From positions 558,001 through 622,000 of the forward strand of contig NZ_LFXA01000002.1 in the NCBI RefSeq assembly GCF_001187435.1: a stretch of 64,000 nt of DNA, written 5' to 3'. The translations under genes and the position numbers were made by a program. The number at the start of each line of letters is the position of its first letter. Position 1 is the first letter of the stretch. This document shows, piece by piece, positions 62,116-64,000 of the stretch. This stretch comes from Streptomyces caatingaensis. GTDB taxonomy: Bacteria > Actinomycetota > Actinomycetes > Streptomycetales > Streptomycetaceae. Under the pieces are notes generated by a model. It did no database searches and had not been told where the DNA came from. It was given only the letters and a program-made list of their open reading frames with translations.

Positions 62116-62321
62116 CGGGCCTGGCTGGGGGGCTTTGCCTCCTGCATCCCAACGGGGCCTTGCCCGGGCCCCGACCAGGGCAAGGCCCCCTGGCTCGCCA
62201 AGCGGGGCTCCGTCCCCGGACTCCACGGGGGCTTCGCCCGGTCCAGCCCCGCCGGGGCTGCGCCCTCGGGGTCTCTGACCGAGGCTCCGCCCCAGGCCCC
62301 CTAAGCACCGCCCCGCGGGCT

Positions 62322-62340
62322 CCCCAGAGGGGGCACCCCC
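62322..62340. repeat. Third copy of the CCCCAGAGGGGGCACCCCC repeat
   Basis: CCCCAGAGGGGGCACCCCC, shared with 12514 and 31776, at the right border of the hairpin block. Confidence 0.6.
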
Positions 62341-62435
62341 TGCGGGAGAGCCGGAGCACGAACGTGGCGGAGCCGCGGCCCGTCCCGCACGGTGGCGTGG
62401 TGAGAAAGGGTGAAAGGGCAGGGCCGGGGCAGGGT

Positions 62436-62912
62436 TTACACGCCCGAGGCGAGAGCCGTGTGGTGGGGGAGGTCGGCCCAGACGACGCGGCCGTGGCCGC
62501 CGTTGTCGTCGGGTCGGACGCCCCAGGCCTGGGAGAGGGCGCCGACGAGGAGCAGGCCGCGCCCGCTCTCCTCGTCCGCCCCGCTGCAGCGCGCCCGCGG
62601 CTCGGTGGGGGCGCAGCCGTGGTCCGCGACCTCTATCCGGAGGACGGCGCGGCCGAAGCGCACCCGGCAGCTGACCTTGTCGCTGTCCGTGTGCCGCACG
62701 GCGTTCGTGAAGAGCTCCGAGACGACCAACTGCGCGTCTTCGCAGGCGGTTTCGTCGACACCCCACTCCCGCAGCCGGGCGAGGACTCGTCTTCGCGCCT
62801 CCGCCACCGAGGCGTTGAGGGCCGGGAAGTGAAAGGCGTAGGCGTCCGTCGGGCGCCCGCCGAAGCAGCCGCCGCGGCGCCCCAGCAAAGGTGCGTCTTG
62901 GGAGGGGACCAC
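62436..62912 (-). CDS. ATP-binding HATPase (RsbW-like), partner of the XRE/DUF397 module
   Basis: About 158 residues, a GHKL ATPase domain: the N-box is LVVSELFTNAVRHTDSD, G1 is VADHGCAP and G2 is SGRGLLLVGALSQ. These single-domain kinases are a standard third element beside XRE-DUF5753/DUF397 pairs in Streptomyces. It is divergent from the XRE gene, which supports a functional link. The start is unclear: GTG 62912 is used, and a TTG at 62948 in the same frame would add 12 residues. Confidence 0.8.
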   Translation of the reverse strand: MVPSQDAPLLGRRGGCFGGRPTDAYAFHFPALNASVAEARRRVLARLREWGVDETACEDAQLVVSELFTNAVRHTDSDKVSCRVRFGRAVLRIEVADHGCAPTEPRARCSGADEESGRGLLLVGALSQAWGVRPDDNGGHGRVVWADLPHHTALASGV

Positions 62913-63070
62913 TCCGCAACTATGTGCGATGTGAGTCAGGTGTGGCAAGCTTCAGTCTGTAATTTGCAGAATCGGAAGCACAACCTGTCGACTTCGCGCA
63001 CCGCGTGGCACACTGCTGGGCATATGACGGTGCGTAGGGCAGCGCACAGGGCGGCAGTTGGAGGGGACCA

Positions 63071-63937
63071 GTGGGGGAAGCGCGGCCGGCAGGGGCCCCG
63101 ACCGTGCTGCGCGTCGTCCTCGGCAAGCGGCTGCACGACCTCCGGGAGGCGGCCGGGCTGTCCTTCCAGGAGGCGGGCCGCGCCCTGGACGTCACGCACG
63201 CCACGATCCGCCGGATGGAGAAGGCCGAGGTCGGCCTGAAGGTCCCGTACGTCGAGAAGCTGCTGCGGATCTACGGCGTGGACGACCCCGCCGAGGTCGA
63301 GGCGTTCCTCGCACTCACCCGCGAGGCCAACCGCCCCGGCTGGTGGCACCGCTTCCGCGACGTCCTGCCCGAGTGGTTCAGCGCCTTCGTCAGCCTGGAG
63401 GGCGAGGCGAACCTCATCCGGGCCTACGAACCGCACTACGTCCCGGGCCTGTTGCAGACCGAGGACTACGCCCGCGCGGTGCTGCGCGCGGGCCAGCCGC
63501 ACGCCCCCGAGGCCGAGATCGAGCGCGCCGTCGCCGTGCGCCGGGAACGGCAGCACCTCCTGACGCGCGAGAAGCCGCCCCTGTTGTGGGTGGTGATGGA
63601 CGAGACCGTCCTGCGGCGCCCCATCGGCGGCCCGGAGGTGATGCGCGCCCAGATCGCGCGGCTGATCGAGGTCACCTCGCTGCCGCACGTACGGCTCCAG
63701 ATCATCCCGTTCGCCGCCGGGCCGCACCCGGCGATGTACGGCCCGTTCCACATCTTCCGGTTCCCCATCGAGGAGCTTCCGGACATCGCGTACGCCGAGA
63801 ACCTCATCGGCGCCTCCTACTTCGACCAGCGCGACGACGTCTCGGCCTTCCTGGAGGCCCTGGACCGGCTGTGCGCGCAGGCCGCTCCCGCACACACCAC
63901 CAAGGCATTCCTGGGTGGCATTCGTAAGGAGATCTGA
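63071..63937 (+). CDS. XRE-type regulator with DUF5753 domain (second copy)
   Basis: A 288-residue regulator with an N-terminal helix-turn-helix (LGKRLHDLREAAGLSFQEAGRALDVTHATIRRMEKAE, about 17-53). The DUF5753 region begins FSAFVSLEGEANLIRAYEPHYVPGLLQTEDYARAVL, typical of the WhiJ-like group. It is a closer match to that group's consensus than the 7389 copy. The GTG at 63071 follows GGAGGGG. The DUF397 partner starts 3 bp after its stop. Confidence 0.9.
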   Translation: MGEARPAGAPTVLRVVLGKRLHDLREAAGLSFQEAGRALDVTHATIRRMEKAEVGLKVPYVEKLLRIYGVDDPAEVEAFLALTREANRPGWWHRFRDVLPEWFSAFVSLEGEANLIRAYEPHYVPGLLQTEDYARAVLRAGQPHAPEAEIERAVAVRRERQHLLTREKPPLLWVVMDETVLRRPIGGPEVMRAQIARLIEVTSLPHVRLQIIPFAAGPHPAMYGPFHIFRFPIEELPDIAYAENLIGASYFDQRDDVSAFLEALDRLCAQAAPAHTTKAFLGGIRKEI

Positions 63938-63940
63938 ACC

Positions 63941-64000
63941 ATGGATCGCATCTACAACGGCATGCCCGCCACCGATCTCGGGACCGAGGGCTGGAGCAAG
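63941..64000 (+). CDS. DUF397 protein, N-terminal part (cut by window edge)
   Basis: ATG at 63941 after AAGGAGATCTGAACC opens a frame MDRIYNGMPATDLGTEGWSK that runs off the window. The W-S-K at the end corresponds to the start of the DUF397 W-R/S-K-S-S motif. Its position directly after an XRE-DUF5753 gene supports the identification. Confidence 0.75.
   Translation, partial: MDRIYNGMPATDLGTEGWSK

Larger units (their letters stand above)
61664..62435. other. Gene-free block of hairpin-forming repeats
   Basis: The 772-base gap after the SGNH gene is almost entirely made of GC-rich palindromes such as GGGGCTTCGCCCC and degenerate relatives (GGGGCTGCGCCC, GGGGCTCCGTCCCC). ORFs here translate to Gly/Ala/Arg/Pro repeats with stops in neighbouring phases and are not genes. 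Confidence 0.75.

Noticed and set aside
61664..62435. CRISPR array in the repeat block
   Set aside because: Repeats are palindromic, irregularly spaced, and the intervals are themselves repeats; no cas genes are seen.

Overview
The window looks like a chromosomal segment of a Streptomyces or very close relative. The DNA is very GC-rich, with strong third-position G/C in the genes. There are many GTG starts and ATGA/GTGA overlaps, and several genes have an actinobacterial-type -10 box (TANNNT/C) placed 5-10 nt before the start codon, as in leaderless mRNAs. The gene content also fits: an SsgA-like sporulation protein, XRE-DUF5753/DUF397 pairs, DUF4097, and a hopanoid locus in the order I remember from Streptomyces. 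No rRNA, tRNA, CRISPR array, phage or insertion sequence was found.

Layout. 1-8847: mixed housekeeping genes (amine oxidase fragment, EamA-like membrane protein, inorganic pyrophosphatase, GT-C-like membrane protein, SsgD-like protein, YciI, endonuclease V, DapA-family aldolase, XRE/DUF397 pair, YjbR). 8922-14856: a same-strand acyl-CoA catabolism set (2-methylacyl-CoA racemase, acyl-CoA dehydrogenase, thiolase, FadB-like multifunctional enzyme). 15034-26060: PLP dehydratase with a divergent TetR regulator, DUF4097 lipoprotein, MerR regulator, secreted M1 peptidase, methyltransferase, secreted S15-type hydrolase, D-amino-acid oxidase and ABC-F ATPase. 26358-31755: a two-gene unit of a membrane-bound single-module NRPS with the architecture of epsilon-poly-L-lysine synthetase (Pls), followed 1 bp later by a Tat-type secreted M1 zinc peptidase. 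31884-39199: Tex, enoyl-CoA hydratase, DUF308, HATPase, IPP isomerase, CDF transporter, GalE.

39485-46536: seven genes on the plus strand, mostly overlapping. They encode two CDP-alcohol phosphatidyltransferases, a nucleotidyltransferase, a glycerol-1-phosphate-dehydrogenase-like enzyme, a GT2 and a TagGH/Wzm-Wzt-type ABC exporter. This reads as an uncharacterised phospho-polyol or teichoic-acid-like surface-polymer pathway and ends at a strong terminator. 46888-59842: the hopanoid operon (hpnC, hpnD, a 39-aa gene, hpnE, prenyl diphosphate synthase, shc, hpnG, hpnH, ispG, dxs, hpnO). It includes two MEP-pathway enzymes, so precursor supply and hopanoid assembly can be co-expressed. 59889-64000: tyrosine phosphatase, SGNH hydrolase, a 0.7-kb block of hairpin-forming GGGGCTTCGCCCC repeats, and a HATPase / XRE-DUF5753 / DUF397 module cut by the right edge.

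The most notable systems are the Pls-like synthetase with its paired peptidase, and the CDP-alcohol/G1P-dehydrogenase/ABC-exporter cluster. Smaller points are a translationally coupled 39-aa gene inside the hopanoid operon, a 24-aa upstream ORF before hpnC, and several repeat families.
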